Part shown: positions 47,478-56,775 of the stretch, piece by piece | Numbering within the stretch: the first letter of the stretch is position 1 | Layout of the letters: each line of letters opens with the position of its first letter | From: Novosphingobium sp. AAP83 | Lineage (GTDB): Bacteria > Pseudomonadota > Alphaproteobacteria > Sphingomonadales > Sphingomonadaceae | NCBI RefSeq assembly: GCF_001295795.1 | Contig: NZ_LJHY01000018.1 | Coordinates: 62,001 to 126,000 of the forward strand | Direction: 5' to 3' | Length of the DNA stretch: 64,000 nt | Notes under the pieces: generated by a model | The model's input: only the letters and a program-made list of their open reading frames with translations | Told to the model about the DNA's origin: nothing | Database searches by the model: none | Made by a program: the position numbers and the translations under genes

Positions 47478-48574
47478 GAGCGTACTCCAACACCGCCAGA
47501 AAGCGTCGGCACATCAAGCGCGCCGAAACCATAGTGGCCAAGCCACCGCGCATCGCCATCAAAGAAGGCGCGCAAATCGTCGAGGCCATATTTCAGCATA
47601 GCAAGCCGGTCGACGCCGGTGCCGAAAGCAAAGCCCTGCCATTCATCGGGATCAAGCCCGCCAAACTCGATCACCTTGCGGTTGACCATGCCCGAGCCCA
47701 GAACTTCCATCCATCCGCCGTTTTCAGCGTCACCGCTGCCACCAACAACGCGCTTACCCGCCACCAAAGTGTACCCGACATCCACCTCAACCGAAGGTTC
47801 GGTGAACGGGAAATAGCTCGGGCGCAAACGCAGGACGATATCCTCGCGCTCAAAGAATGCCTTGAGGAAAGTCTCAAGCGTCCACTTGAGGTGGCCCAGA
47901 TGAATGCCCTTGTCGATCACCAGACCTTCGATCTGGTGGAACATCGGCGTGTGCGTAGCATCTGAATCCGAACGATAAACCCGGCCCGGCGCGATGATCC
48001 GCAAGGGCGCGCCCTCTTTCAGCATCGTCCGGATCTGCACCGGCGAGGTATGCGTGCGCAGCAGCATCGAGCGGCCATCTGCATCCTTGTCCGGAAAATA
48101 AAACGTATCATGCATCGCGCGCGCCGGATGCGTTTCGGGCATATTGAGCGCAGTAAAGTTGTGCCAATCGTCCTCGATCTCGGGTCCGCTGGCCACGGCA
48201 AAGCCCATATCTGCAAAGATTTCAGCAAGTTCGTCCATCACCTGGGAAACCGGATGAATCGATCCCTTGGGCATTTCGGGTGCTGGCAGCGAAAGGTCGA
48301 CCGTCTCTGCCGCCAGCCGCGCTTCCAGCACAGCGCTTTCCAGCACCGCCTTGCGCGATGCCAGCGCCGCCGTCACGGCTTCGCGAACGCCCTGAATTTT
48401 CGGGCCTTCGCTGGTGCGCTGTTCGGGCGTCATCCCGCCCAGCGATTTGAGCAGCGCGCTCACCCATCCCTGTTTGCCAAGCGCGGCAACGCGGATCGCT
48501 TCCAAAGCGTCAGGCGTCGCGGCATCGGCGATGGCGGCAAGGGTTTCGGTCTGCTGTTGATCAAGCTGTTCCAT
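47474..48574 (-). CDS. pheS: Phenylalanine--tRNA ligase alpha subunit
   Basis: The catalytic subunit is ~366 residues from ATG at 48574; a frame extends 12 codons upstream. The N-terminal coiled coil is followed by class II motifs: [43 protein letters not shown] and [19 protein letters not shown]. It lies 46 bases downstream of the AraC-family gene and is coupled to pheT. Confidence 0.97.
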   Translation of the reverse strand: MEQLDQQQTETLAAIADAATPDALEAIRVAALGKQGWVSALLKSLGGMTPEQRTSEGPKIQGVREAVTAALASRKAVLESAVLEARLAAETVDLSLPAPEMPKGSIHPVSQVMDELAEIFADMGFAVASGPEIEDDWHNFTALNMPETHPARAMHDTFYFPDKDADGRSMLLRTHTSPVQIRTMLKEGAPLRIIAPGRVYRSDSDATHTPMFHQIEGLVIDKGIHLGHLKWTLETFLKAFFEREDIVLRLRPSYFPFTEPSVEVDVGYTLVAGKRVVGGSGDAENGGWMEVLGSGMVNRKVIEFGGLDPDEWQGFAFGTGVDRLAMLKYGLDDLRAFFDGDARWLGHYGFGALDVPTLSGGVGVRS

Positions 48575-48620
48575 GCGGCAAGCCGCTAGCGGCAAATGCG
48601 ACAGAATCAAAGTGTGGAGT

Positions 48621-49505
48621 TCATGCAGCCGAAGGTGCGTGCAACGCTTGCACCGCGCTTCCGATGAATTCCTGCCGCGCTTTCATCACCGCTTCCAGCA
48701 CCGGCTTGGGCCGCGCCGCATATTCGCTGGGACTGGTACCCATGAACCGGTGGAAGTCGCGCACGAACTGGGCCTGATCGTGATAACTGCTGTCAATCGC
48801 CCCGATCCAGTGCAGCGAAGGGTCCATCATGTATTGCACCAGACTGCGCATAAAGCGCTGGCGGCGCAGCAAAAGGCGCGGCGTAAAGCCAAAGTGCTTG
48901 CGGCAAATCCGCTCCAGCGTATGCGACGGCAGGTGCGCTGCCTCGGCCATTTCGCTGACACTGGAGATGTCAGGGTCCAGCAGCGCGGCATGGCAGGCCA
49001 GAATGCGCGGATCATCCTCGCGATCACTGCGCGCCAATGCCCGCAGGAAAAAGGCGGAAATCCGGCCAAGCTCTGCGGTTTCATCGGGTTTTTCGCCAAA
49101 CAGGCTATCGGCAAGACCACGAAACGGAGTCAAGAACGGCTCGCTTGCCACTGTGTAATGACGATCGGCATGGAGATTTGCGGGCGTGCCCACAAACCGT
49201 GCCCAGCCCAACGGCAAGATGCCGATGCCCCAGATTCGGGTACTGCCAACCGTAAAGCGTAAGGTTGTGCTGGTCGGCCCCGTAACGTTCGCCGTCACAC
49301 CGGAAATTGCGGGGCCGTCGGGAAGCTGCGAATCAGGCAAGTCGCCTTGGTAGGCTCTAAAATTGGCCCATTCGGGGTGCAGATAATCCGTCACGCGCGC
49401 ATCGCCGGGCACATCAAGCTCGGTCAGGTAAAACGTTGTGAAGTAACGGTTCAACGGCTCAATCGGCCGATGGAACCGGACTTGGACAGTACAGTCCGCC
49501 GACAA
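48621..49505 (-). CDS. AraC-family transcriptional regulator
   Basis: The ~294-residue protein has an unrecognised N-terminal sensing domain and a C-terminal AraC double helix-turn-helix ([20 protein letters not shown], then [18 protein letters not shown] and [20 protein letters not shown]). The start appears to be TTG at 49505, with AGGGG eight bases upstream; no ATG or GTG lies nearby. It sits between rplT and pheS, which are often adjacent in bacteria. Ligand and targets are unknown. Confidence 0.87.
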   Translation of the reverse strand: MSADCTVQVRFHRPIEPLNRYFTTFYLTELDVPGDARVTDYLHPEWANFRAYQGDLPDSQLPDGPAISGVTANVTGPTSTTLRFTVGSTRIWGIGILPLGWARFVGTPANLHADRHYTVASEPFLTPFRGLADSLFGEKPDETAELGRISAFFLRALARSDREDDPRILACHAALLDPDISSVSEMAEAAHLPSHTLERICRKHFGFTPRLLLRRQRFMRSLVQYMMDPSLHWIGAIDSSYHDQAQFVRDFHRFMGTSPSEYAARPKPVLEAVMKARQEFIGSAVQALHAPSAA

Positions 49506-49592
49506 ATGGTGCGCCCCTGTTTTTGCTCGGGCCTTACATTCACTTTAGCCCATTTTGGATCAACTTGACCGGCATTTGGCCCTGATGCAACG

Positions 49593-49631
49593 AAAAAGAG
49601 GGGCAGGTTCATGACGAACCCACCCCTCTTT
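49593..49631 (-). terminator. Rho-independent terminator after rplT
   Basis: A long hairpin pairs AGAGGGG and AGGTTC on one arm with GAACC and CCCCTCT on the other, with a small bulge. On the minus strand it ends in a run of five T. It lies ~22 bases after the rplT stop and separates the ribosomal genes from the AraC-family gene. Confidence 0.88.
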
Positions 49632-49652
49632 AAATCCGGAACGCTGCAAAGA

Positions 49653-50015
49653 TCAGGCGGCTGGAAGAGCAGCCTTGGCTTGCGCGATAACCGTGGTGAA
49701 AATGGCGCTCTCGTTCATGGCGAGATCGGCCATCGTCTTGCGGTCCAGTTCAAGTCCGGCAAGCTTGGTGCCGTGGATGAACTGCGAATAGGTCAGGCCT
49801 TCTTCGCGGACAGCGGCATTGATGCGCTGGATCCACAGGGCGCGGAAGCTGCGCTTCTTTACCTTGCGGTCACGATAGGCGTATTGTCCGGCCTTTTCAA
49901 CGGCCTGACGGGCGACGCGGATCGTGTTCTTGCGACGGCCGCGATAGCCCTTCGCCTGATCCAAAATCCTCTTGTGCTTGGCACGGGTGGTAACACCACG
50001 TTTGATACGGCTCAT
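49653..50015 (-). CDS. rplT: 50S ribosomal protein L20
   Basis: The 120-residue protein is a canonical L20: [20 protein letters not shown] at the start, [17 protein letters not shown], and [20 protein letters not shown]. It binds 23S rRNA early in assembly. It follows rpmI by 13 bases. infC is not upstream here. Confidence 0.98.
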   Translation of the reverse strand: MSRIKRGVTTRAKHKRILDQAKGYRGRRKNTIRVARQAVEKAGQYAYRDRKVKKRSFRALWIQRINAAVREEGLTYSQFIHGTKLAGLELDRKTMADLAMNESAIFTTVIAQAKAALPAA

Positions 50016-50028
50016 AAGTCAGCGCTCC

Positions 50029-50232
50029 TCAGTTCAGCCCGTAGGGCGCCCACTTCTTGATCGTCCGTGCATCAGCATCGGAGATCACGTCAGTGCCGCG
50101 GTTCTGGCGGATGTACTTGGCGTTGTGACTCATCAGACGGTGGCGCTTACCAGCAACACCATGCTTCACCTTGCCGGTGGCAGTGAGCTTGAAGCGCTTT
50201 TTCACGCCGCTCTTGGTTTTCATCTTGGGCAT
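50029..50232 (-). CDS. rpmI: 50S ribosomal protein L35
   Basis: The 67-residue basic protein begins [19 protein letters not shown] and contains [20 protein letters not shown] at 50232 gives the standard length; an open frame extends upstream but is not conserved in type. It precedes rplT as in most bacteria. AGGAG-like sequence (CAGGAGACC) lies upstream. Confidence 0.97.
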   Translation of the reverse strand: MPKMKTKSGVKKRFKLTATGKVKHGVAGKRHRLMSHNAKYIRQNRGTDVISDADARTIKKWAPYGLN

Positions 50233-50358
50233 TTTGGTCTCCTGTATACGACGCGTCCGATCCGCCTTGGCAGCCCTTGTGGCCAGGCCGATCATCGAAT
50301 CCGTGTCGGTTGAAGCGGGGCCGATAGGGTAAGCTGCCGGGAAAGGCAAGAAGAGTCG

Positions 50359-51264
50359 TCAGCCCCCGATGTCTGCCAGATCAAAAGCGGTGGTCTGATA
50401 AGCCTCGTTGATCCAGTTCCCGTAAAGCAGATGGCCATGCCCGCGCCATGAATTGACCGGCTGCGCCTGCGGATCATCGCCGGGGAAATAGTGGCGCGGC
50501 ATATAGCCTGCTGCATCGCGCGCATATTCACCGGCCAGCGTCAGCGTATCATATTCCAGGTGATTGAACATGTGCAGCGTGCGATGCGCGGGGTCATCGA
50601 TCAGGCACAGCCCGGTTTCCGCGCTTTCGGCCAGAACGCTCAGGCCCCGGCCTTCGGACAGGTCTTCGCAGCGTACTTCGGCCCAGCGCGATACCGGAAC
50701 GTCGAACACATCGGGCAGCCCGCGCACCCACGGATTGGCGGGCGCCTTGTTTTCGTGGCGGAACACGCCCGAGGCTTTGGCTTCAAGGTTATGCTTTGGG
50801 ATGCCGTGGAAGTGGTGCAGCGCCGCCATCGCGCCCCAGCACACTGTCAACGTGCGGTGGACGTGGCTTTGCGACCAATCAAAGATGCGGCGTAGTTCGT
50901 CCCAATAGGTAACGTCTTCAAACGCCATCGTCTCAACCGGCGCGCCGGTGACGATCAGCCCGTCGAACTTCTCGGCCTTCACATCCTCCCAAGGGCGATA
51001 GAACGAGGCGATGTGGCCCGCAGCCGTGGTCTTGCTGACGTGATCGGATATGCGCACCAATTCAAGATCAACCTGCAAAGGCGTTGCGCCCAGCACACGC
51101 GCGATCTGCGTTTCGGTGGTAATCTTGTCGGGCATCAGGTTGAGCAGCGCGATGCGGATGGGGCGGATATCCTGCCGCGCGGCTTCGGTTTCGCTCATCA
51201 CGATCACGCCCTCGGCTTCGAGCGTGCGGCGGGCGGGGAGATTGTCGGCAATCCTGATCGGCAC
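50359..51264 (-). CDS. metA: Homoserine O-acyltransferase MetA (predicted acetyl-CoA-dependent)
   Basis: MetA acylates homoserine in methionine synthesis. The 301-residue protein has the catalytic Cys142 in TVCWGAMAA, and ALLNLMPDKI and MFNHLEYD of the family. Residue 111 is Glu (GAPVETM). In MetA enzymes Glu at this position favours acetyl-CoA and Gly favours succinyl-CoA, so O-acetylhomoserine is the predicted product, despite the usual annotation as succinyltransferase. The start is GTG at 51264. A ~170-base structured leader precedes it, suggesting RNA-based control. Confidence 0.95.
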   Translation of the reverse strand: MPIRIADNLPARRTLEAEGVIVMSETEAARQDIRPIRIALLNLMPDKITTETQIARVLGATPLQVDLELVRISDHVSKTTAAGHIASFYRPWEDVKAEKFDGLIVTGAPVETMAFEDVTYWDELRRIFDWSQSHVHRTLTVCWGAMAALHHFHGIPKHNLEAKASGVFRHENKAPANPWVRGLPDVFDVPVSRWAEVRCEDLSEGRGLSVLAESAETGLCLIDDPAHRTLHMFNHLEYDTLTLAGEYARDAAGYMPRHYFPGDDPQAQPVNSWRGHGHLLYGNWINEAYQTTAFDLADIGG

Positions 51265-51438
51265 GGTGCTGCGTCTTTCTGTTCAACCTGTGGCTGGAAG
51301 ACGCTGGAACCTGTGGCCAAACCTGCGTCCGTTTCGTTGCCGGATCGGCCACATCCTTAACCCCGGTTTCCCAAGATTAAGCGCCACCTTGCCCGGAACG
51401 GCAGGTTGGCGTTGGAGCGTCACCCCAACTCTCGATGT
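51265..51438 (-). ncRNA. Structured metA leader, candidate riboswitch
   Basis: Five hairpins can be drawn on the minus strand in order: GTTGG/CCAAC (51411-51429); a stem from 51382 to 51411 (CGCCA/TGGCG ends) with loop GTTCCG; an 11-pair stem closed by a GAAA tetraloop (51356-51381); GTGGCC/GGCCAC (51313-51352) enclosing TCCG/CGGA and the segment CCGGCAACG; and GCGTCTT/AAGACGC (51271-51304), six bases before the GTG start, where it could hide the ribosome binding site. CCGGCAAC also occurs in SAM-I-class riboswitches, but the overall layout does not match SAM-I or the SAM-II consensus by eye. Confidence 0.55.
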
Positions 51439-51444
51439 GCGGTC

Positions 51445-51473
51445 AATCTAGGAGCGATATACTCGCGATGCAA
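51445..51473 (-). promoter_or_regulatory. Candidate promoter of metA
   Basis: On the minus strand TTGCAT (51473-51468) and TAGATT (51450-51445) are separated by 17 bases. They match sigma-70 hexamers at four of six positions each. A start near 51438 would give a leader of about 174 bases. The -35 element lies inside an inverted repeat. Confidence 0.4.
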
Positions 51474-51488
51474 CAGGATGCATCGCGA
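51463..51488. terminator. Inverted repeat between yqgE and metA
   Basis: TCGCGATGCA (51463-51472) and TGCATCGCGA (51479-51488) are a perfect 10-base inverted repeat with a 6-base loop, ten bases after the yqgE stop. It could terminate the upstream gene, though no T-tract follows, or be an operator for metA. Confidence 0.45.
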
Positions 51489-51497
51489 AAATGCCCC

Positions 51498-52058
51498 TTA
51501 AGCGCTGCCAGTCTGTGCGACGAGATGCGCAGGGTCGATGCCCTCGCTCTTCCAGGCGGTGGTCCAGCGACGGCCGGTGGGCGTTTCAAACAGCACTTCG
51601 GGATGTCCCTTGGCGGCATACCAGCCATGGCGCCGCATCTCGCCCTCAAGTTGGCCTGCCCCCCAACCGGCATAGCCCAGCGCGACAAGGAACTTGGACG
51701 GGCCGCGCCCCTCGGCAATCGCCCGCAACACATCAAGCGATGCCGATAACTGGCACAGCGGATTGACCGTCACGCTGCCCTCGCCGCCCCAATCACTGGA
51801 ATGGAGCACAAACCCGCGTGCGGTTTCAACCGGCCCGCCGTTGAGCACCGGCACATCGGGCGCAACGCCGGGATCAATGCCGATATCTTCGAGCAAGCCG
51901 TGAAAGGTAATGCCATCGCGCACTTGCCCCACGCCAATGCCCAGCGCGCCATGCGCATCATGCACGCACATCGCGATCACCGCATGGTCAAACCGGGGAT
52001 CACCCATTCCGGGCATCGCCAGCAGCAGCCTGCCACCAAGATATTCACCTTCGCTCAT
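51498..52058 (-). CDS. YqgE/AlgH family protein
   Basis: The ~186-residue protein is a YqgE/AlgH family member: YLGGRLLLAMPGMGDPRFDH, LNGGPVETARGFVLHS, and the C-terminal FLVALGYAGWGAGQLEGE. The molecular function is not settled; AlgH is linked to regulation in Pseudomonas. ATG at 52058 is chosen from two adjacent ATGs. It lies 44 bases after glnD. Confidence 0.93.
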   Translation of the reverse strand: MSEGEYLGGRLLLAMPGMGDPRFDHAVIAMCVHDAHGALGIGVGQVRDGITFHGLLEDIGIDPGVAPDVPVLNGGPVETARGFVLHSSDWGGEGSVTVNPLCQLSASLDVLRAIAEGRGPSKFLVALGYAGWGAGQLEGEMRRHGWYAAKGHPEVLFETPTGRRWTTAWKSEGIDPAHLVAQTGSA

Positions 52059-52102
52059 CATCGCACCAGATAGGCACAAGGCGGGGCAATTGCGAGGTGC
52101 CC

Positions 52103-54847
52103 TTAAGCAGCCGCTTTGACTTTGCGCTCCTCGACAGCCTCGAGCAGCTTCTTCTCGATGGTTTTCATACGCGTTTCGTTATCAATCTTTTCGCCCAATA
52201 CGTCTGTAACATAGAACGTATCCACCGCGCGCTCACCATACGTTGCGATATGCGCCGAGTGAACGACAAGCCGCGCTTCGAACAAAGCACGTGCCAGCGT
52301 GCTGAGCAGCGCCGGCCGGTCACGCGCGCCAACCTCAATGACGGTAAAGCGATTCGACGCCTTGTTGTCGAAGATCACGATCGGCCGCACATCAAACGCA
52401 TGGGCGCGCGGACGGGCGAGCGGGCGCGCGGCCAATTGCGGCTGCAGTTTAACGCGGTTGGCCAAGGCATCGGCAATCGCGTTCTTGAGCCGCGCAATCT
52501 GGTTTGCCTCGTTCAACGGTCGGCCCAGCGGGTCTTGCACGAGGAAGTTGTCCACCGCGGTGCCATTGCGCGCGGTGTGAATGCGCGCATCGATAATGTT
52601 GCCGCCCGCAAGGTGAATGCCACCAGCAATACGATAGAACAGGCCCGGATGATCTGCCGCCAGCACCGTCACCAGCGTAGCGCCGCGCGCCGGATACCAG
52701 TGCGCCTCGACTGACAGCGGCTCGCCCAATGCGCCATCCATCTGTTGCAGGTTCAGCGCGATGATGTCCTCGGGCTCGGCAATCCAGTAAGCATCGCCCA
52801 ATTGCTTGCCCACCGTGCCGATCAGGGCATAACGTTCCTTCAGGAGCGCGCCCACGGCCTTCTTCTTGGCAATAATACGTTCAGCGCGGCCATGGGTCTT
52901 GTGGCCCAGACGCAGCATTTCCTCGGCGGCTACAAACAAATCGGTAAGCAGCTGCCGTTTCCACGAATTCCACACACCCGGCCCCACCGCGCGGATATCC
53001 ACGATGGTCAGGATCGCCAGCAAACGCAGCCGCTCCTGACTTTGCACCGTATTCACGAAATCGGCGATGGTCTTGTAATCGGCCAGATCGCGTTTGAACG
53101 CAGTGGCGCTCATCAACAAGTGCCAGCGCACCAGCCATGCGACCAGTTCGGTCTCTGCCGCCGACATGCCAAGGCGCGGACACAGTTTCATCGCAACTTC
53201 TGCGCCTAGCACTGAATGATCGCCACGCCGCCCCTTCGCAATGTCATGCAGAAGCGTGGCCATATAAAGGACGCGTCGCGAAGCAACTTTGGTCGCAATC
53301 TCACTGGCCAAAGGATGATCAAGCTTCGTCTCACCCTTCTCGATCTCGGCGAGCAGGCCGATCGCGCGGATCGTATGTTCATCCACCGTATAGTGGTGGT
53401 ACATATCAAACTGCATTTGTGCGATCACGCGGCCAAAATCGGGCACGAACCGCCCGAACACGCCTGCCTCGTTCATCCAGCGCAGCACCGTTTCGGGATC
53501 GTTGCGGCTGGTAAGCGTTTCCAGGAACAACGCATTGGCGCGCGGATTTTTGCGCACGGCGGCATCAATCAACGCTGCATCGCGCCGCGCAATCCGCATG
53601 GTTTCGGGATGGATTTCCACTTGTTCGGAAGCGGCACGGGCAAACAATTCCAGCAGCCGCACTGGGTCTTCCTGAAACGTCTCGTCCGAAGGCACCGCCA
53701 GTTTACCGGCATCAATCAGGAACGGCCCGACCTTCTTGCGCCGCCGCTTGCGCAGCGCGGCAAAGAACCCGCGCTTCTGTCCGGCAAACTGCCCATCCAA
53801 TTGGGCAAGGAATACGCCGGTGAGCGATCCCACCTGCTTTGCCTGAAGGAAGAAGTACTGCATGAACCGCTCAACCGCGCTTTTGCCAGGACGATCAGCA
53901 AAGTTCATCCGCGTGGCAACTTCGCGTTGCAGATCGAAGGTCAGCCGGTCTTCGGCGCGGTTGGTGATCGTGTGCAAGTGGCAGCGCACCGCCCAGAAGA
54001 AGTTTTCCGCCCGGCGAAACGCACGGTATTCCTCCGCCGTCAGCAGGCCGACATCGACCAGTTCCGAAGCGTCGCGTACCTTGTGGATATACTTGCCAAT
54101 CCAGTAGAGCGCGTGAAGATCGCGCAGACCTCCCTTGCCCTCTTTGACATTGGGTTCCACCACATAACGGCTATCGCCCAGCTTCTTGTGGCGTAGATTG
54201 CGCTCTTCCAGTTTCTCGGCGACAAACTGCTTTTCCGTGCCGGTGACAACTTCGGCCCAGAACCTGCGCGTGGCCTCTTCATGAAGTTCGCGGTCGCCCC
54301 ATACATACCGCCCTTCGAGCAGCGCGGTGCGGATTGTCAGGTCACTCTTCGCCATGCGCACGACTTCATCGAGCGAACGACTTGATTGGCCCACTTTCAG
54401 GCCAAGGTCCCACAAGTAATAGAGCATCGCCTCGATCACCTGCTCGCACCACGAAGTCGGCCTGGTGGGCGTGACGAAGGCAATATCGACATCGGAATGC
54501 GGTGCCATTTCGCCACGACCATAGCCGCCAACAGCCAGCACCGCGATTCGCTCACCAGTTGAACGGTTGCTGGCGCGATAGACCCGGCCCACGATGTGAT
54601 CGTAAATCACCCGGACCAGTTGATCGACCAGAAACGCCTGCGCCTGCGCGCATTCACTACCGCCTGATGGCCGTGCCTCAAGCCGCCGCGCGATTTCTGC
54701 GCGACCTGCTTCAAGCGCGACGCGCAGCAGTTCCACGACAGCCGGACGCGATTTTTCACCCTGCTCGGCAAAGGCCGCGGCAATGGCATCGGCAAGCGCC
54801 CGACGATCAATAATTGCGCGCTGGTTGGCAATCCGGGGAAGCATCAT
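52103..54847 (-). CDS. glnD: Bifunctional uridylyltransferase/uridylyl-removing enzyme GlnD
   Basis: GlnD senses glutamine and uridylylates or de-uridylylates PII proteins. The 914-residue protein has the nucleotidyltransferase site GGYGRGEMAPHSDVD (107-121), an HD phosphohydrolase motif LLHDIAKGRRGDHS (~530-545), and two C-terminal ACT domains (~720-780 and ~825-890). Start ATG at 54847 is followed at once by a second ATG; GGGGAGGC precedes them. Its substrate GlnK (Tyr51) is encoded at 40490. Confidence 0.96.
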   Translation of the reverse strand: MMLPRIANQRAIIDRRALADAIAAAFAEQGEKSRPAVVELLRVALEAGRAEIARRLEARPSGGSECAQAQAFLVDQLVRVIYDHIVGRVYRASNRSTGERIAVLAVGGYGRGEMAPHSDVDIAFVTPTRPTSWCEQVIEAMLYYLWDLGLKVGQSSRSLDEVVRMAKSDLTIRTALLEGRYVWGDRELHEEATRRFWAEVVTGTEKQFVAEKLEERNLRHKKLGDSRYVVEPNVKEGKGGLRDLHALYWIGKYIHKVRDASELVDVGLLTAEEYRAFRRAENFFWAVRCHLHTITNRAEDRLTFDLQREVATRMNFADRPGKSAVERFMQYFFLQAKQVGSLTGVFLAQLDGQFAGQKRGFFAALRKRRRKKVGPFLIDAGKLAVPSDETFQEDPVRLLELFARAASEQVEIHPETMRIARRDAALIDAAVRKNPRANALFLETLTSRNDPETVLRWMNEAGVFGRFVPDFGRVIAQMQFDMYHHYTVDEHTIRAIGLLAEIEKGETKLDHPLASEIATKVASRRVLYMATLLHDIAKGRRGDHSVLGAEVAMKLCPRLGMSAAETELVAWLVRWHLLMSATAFKRDLADYKTIADFVNTVQSQERLRLLAILTIVDIRAVGPGVWNSWKRQLLTDLFVAAEEMLRLGHKTHGRAERIIAKKKAVGALLKERYALIGTVGKQLGDAYWIAEPEDIIALNLQQMDGALGEPLSVEAHWYPARGATLVTVLAADHPGLFYRIAGGIHLAGGNIIDARIHTARNGTAVDNFLVQDPLGRPLNEANQIARLKNAIADALANRVKLQPQLAARPLARPRAHAFDVRPIVIFDNKASNRFTVIEVGARDRPALLSTLARALFEARLVVHSAHIATYGERAVDTFYVTDVLGEKIDNETRMKTIEKKLLEAVEERKVKAAA

Positions 54848-54917
54848 GCCTCCCCTTTAACCAATCATCCTTTACCGTCCAACAACAACCGGCCTCAGGC
54901 AAATTGCACGGCCGGAT

Positions 54918-56621
54918 TCACGCCTTCAACCATTCCTTCGTGTAAGCTTCGCGCAAGGACCGCTTGTCCACCTTTTCGGTGCCAAGCCGTGGCAGGGGCT
55001 CATGCACCTCCCAGAACCGCACCGGAATGTTGAACGGCGCGATATGCTCTTTCAAAAAGGCGCGCAGTTCGTCTTCGCTGGCTGAACAATCAGCCTTGGC
55101 CAGATAGACAGCGGCCGGAACTTCACCGAACTTTTCATCCGGCAGGCCGAAAACGCTAACTTCGGCGATGCAGGGATGCGCATAAATCGCGCTTTCCACC
55201 TCGATGCAACTGATATTTTCGCCGCCACGGATGATGATGTCCTTTTTGCGGTCAACGATGAACAGATAACCCTCGGGATCGATGTACCCAAGATCGCCCG
55301 TGCGGAAATACCCGTCCGGCGTCATCGATTCGCGCGTAGCCTTTTCATTGCCCCAATATCCAAGGAAGTTTGCGACCGAACGAATCGACACTTCCCCGAC
55401 CGTGCCTTGCGGCAAAGCGGTGCCAGCATCATCAAGGATCGCCATGTCCACCAGCGGGCGCGATGCCGTACCCGTGCTCCCCGGCTTGGCAAGATAGTTC
55501 TCGTTCAGATTGCCGCAGCCCACGCCATTGGTCTCGGTCAACCCATAGCCCAGAATCGGAAACGCATGGGGCAAGGCCGCACGAATACGCTCGACATGTT
55601 CAAGCGGACGCGGAGCGCCGCCTGCGGCAAACGTCACGCACGTTGAAAGATCGTACTTTTCACGATCCGGGTGCGTCGCAATCTCGAAGCTCATCAGCGG
55701 CACGCCAACAAAATAGGTCGCCTTTTCACGCTCGATCAGGCGCATTGCCTCAACCGCGTCCCACTTGGCCATCAGCACAAGCTTGCGCCCCAGCGCGAAG
55801 GATTGAAGGAAGACCGGCACCTCGCCCGTCACGTGAAACAGCGGGACGTTGACCAGCGTGGTGGGCTGCACATCCGGTGCCGGGGCTTGGCCACGTGCGG
55901 TCAGAATGCCAAGCACTGCGGCAGATTGGACGACATAGTTCATCGTCCCCTGCACCACACCGCGATGATCTGAATAGGCCCCTTTGGCAACGCCGGTGGA
56001 ACCCGAGGTAAACAGAACCGTCGCCAGATCTTCGCCTGTCAAAGTTGGCAGGATTGTGGCCATGCCGCCGCCATTGCCAAGCAGCGCGGCCAAGCCTTGT
56101 TCATAGCCGCAATCATGCTCCATCAGCAGCAGCGTGGCACCGTGCGGGTGATCGACCAGCCGCTTGGCCCGCGAATCATCGGCTATCACATAGCGGCATT
56201 CGACCAGATCGATCCCACCCGCCAGTTCTTCGCCCAGCCACCATCCGTTCAGCAAAGTGGCGCAACCGCCCGCCATCAGCACCGCCATGTAAGCGACCAC
56301 CCAATTGGCAGAATTGCGCGCCGCAATGGCGATGCGATCGCCCTTTTGCACGCCATGCCCTTCAACCAGACCGCCCGCGACATGGCGCGCAGCCTTATAG
56401 ACATCGGCAAAGCTCAGACGGATATCGCCATCGACGATAAACGGCTTTTCTCCATGTGTTGCGCAAAAGTAGGCAAAGTAAGCTGGCAGATGCGGCGGGG
56501 CCGCTGCGATCATCGGCACATCGCGGCCAAACCGCTGCACCATAACGGTTTGAAACATCCCGCCCTCACCAGTGAGAGCGGTAAATGTGTTATCCATGGC
56601 ATGGTCAAGCTCGGTTTTCAT
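54918..56621 (-). CDS. AMP-forming acyl-CoA ligase (class I adenylate-forming enzyme)
   Basis: The ~567-residue protein has the adenylation P-loop LFTSGSTGVAKGA, the motif GYGLTETNGVG, the GYFRTGDLGYID hinge region, RKKDIIIRGGENIS and a C-terminal Lys in GTEKVDKRSL. It activates a carboxylic acid to its CoA thioester, probably a fatty or aromatic acid. ATG at 56621 with AAAGGA upstream is preferred over a start at 56642. It diverges from lgt and is not in an obvious catabolic cluster. Confidence 0.88.
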   Translation of the reverse strand: MKTELDHAMDNTFTALTGEGGMFQTVMVQRFGRDVPMIAAAPPHLPAYFAYFCATHGEKPFIVDGDIRLSFADVYKAARHVAGGLVEGHGVQKGDRIAIAARNSANWVVAYMAVLMAGGCATLLNGWWLGEELAGGIDLVECRYVIADDSRAKRLVDHPHGATLLLMEHDCGYEQGLAALLGNGGGMATILPTLTGEDLATVLFTSGSTGVAKGAYSDHRGVVQGTMNYVVQSAAVLGILTARGQAPAPDVQPTTLVNVPLFHVTGEVPVFLQSFALGRKLVLMAKWDAVEAMRLIEREKATYFVGVPLMSFEIATHPDREKYDLSTCVTFAAGGAPRPLEHVERIRAALPHAFPILGYGLTETNGVGCGNLNENYLAKPGSTGTASRPLVDMAILDDAGTALPQGTVGEVSIRSVANFLGYWGNEKATRESMTPDGYFRTGDLGYIDPEGYLFIVDRKKDIIIRGGENISCIEVESAIYAHPCIAEVSVFGLPDEKFGEVPAAVYLAKADCSASEDELRAFLKEHIAPFNIPVRFWEVHEPLPRLGTEKVDKRSLREAYTKEWLKA

Positions 56622-56775
56622 GGCGTCCTTTGTATCTCCCAACCCCCGGACACATTACCTGTGCGCCTTTTCGGGTTTGCTTGTGGTCTTCGCCCTGTGC
56701 CAATACGATACCGCAAAGGCCGCATTTTGCATCAGGGAAATCGGCCCATTTTTAAAGTTGTAGGGAGTTCCCCTC

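Noticed and set aside
51265..51438. SAM-II riboswitch call for the metA leader
   Set aside because: The SAM-II pseudoknot consensus could not be found by eye, so the element is left as an unassigned structured leader.
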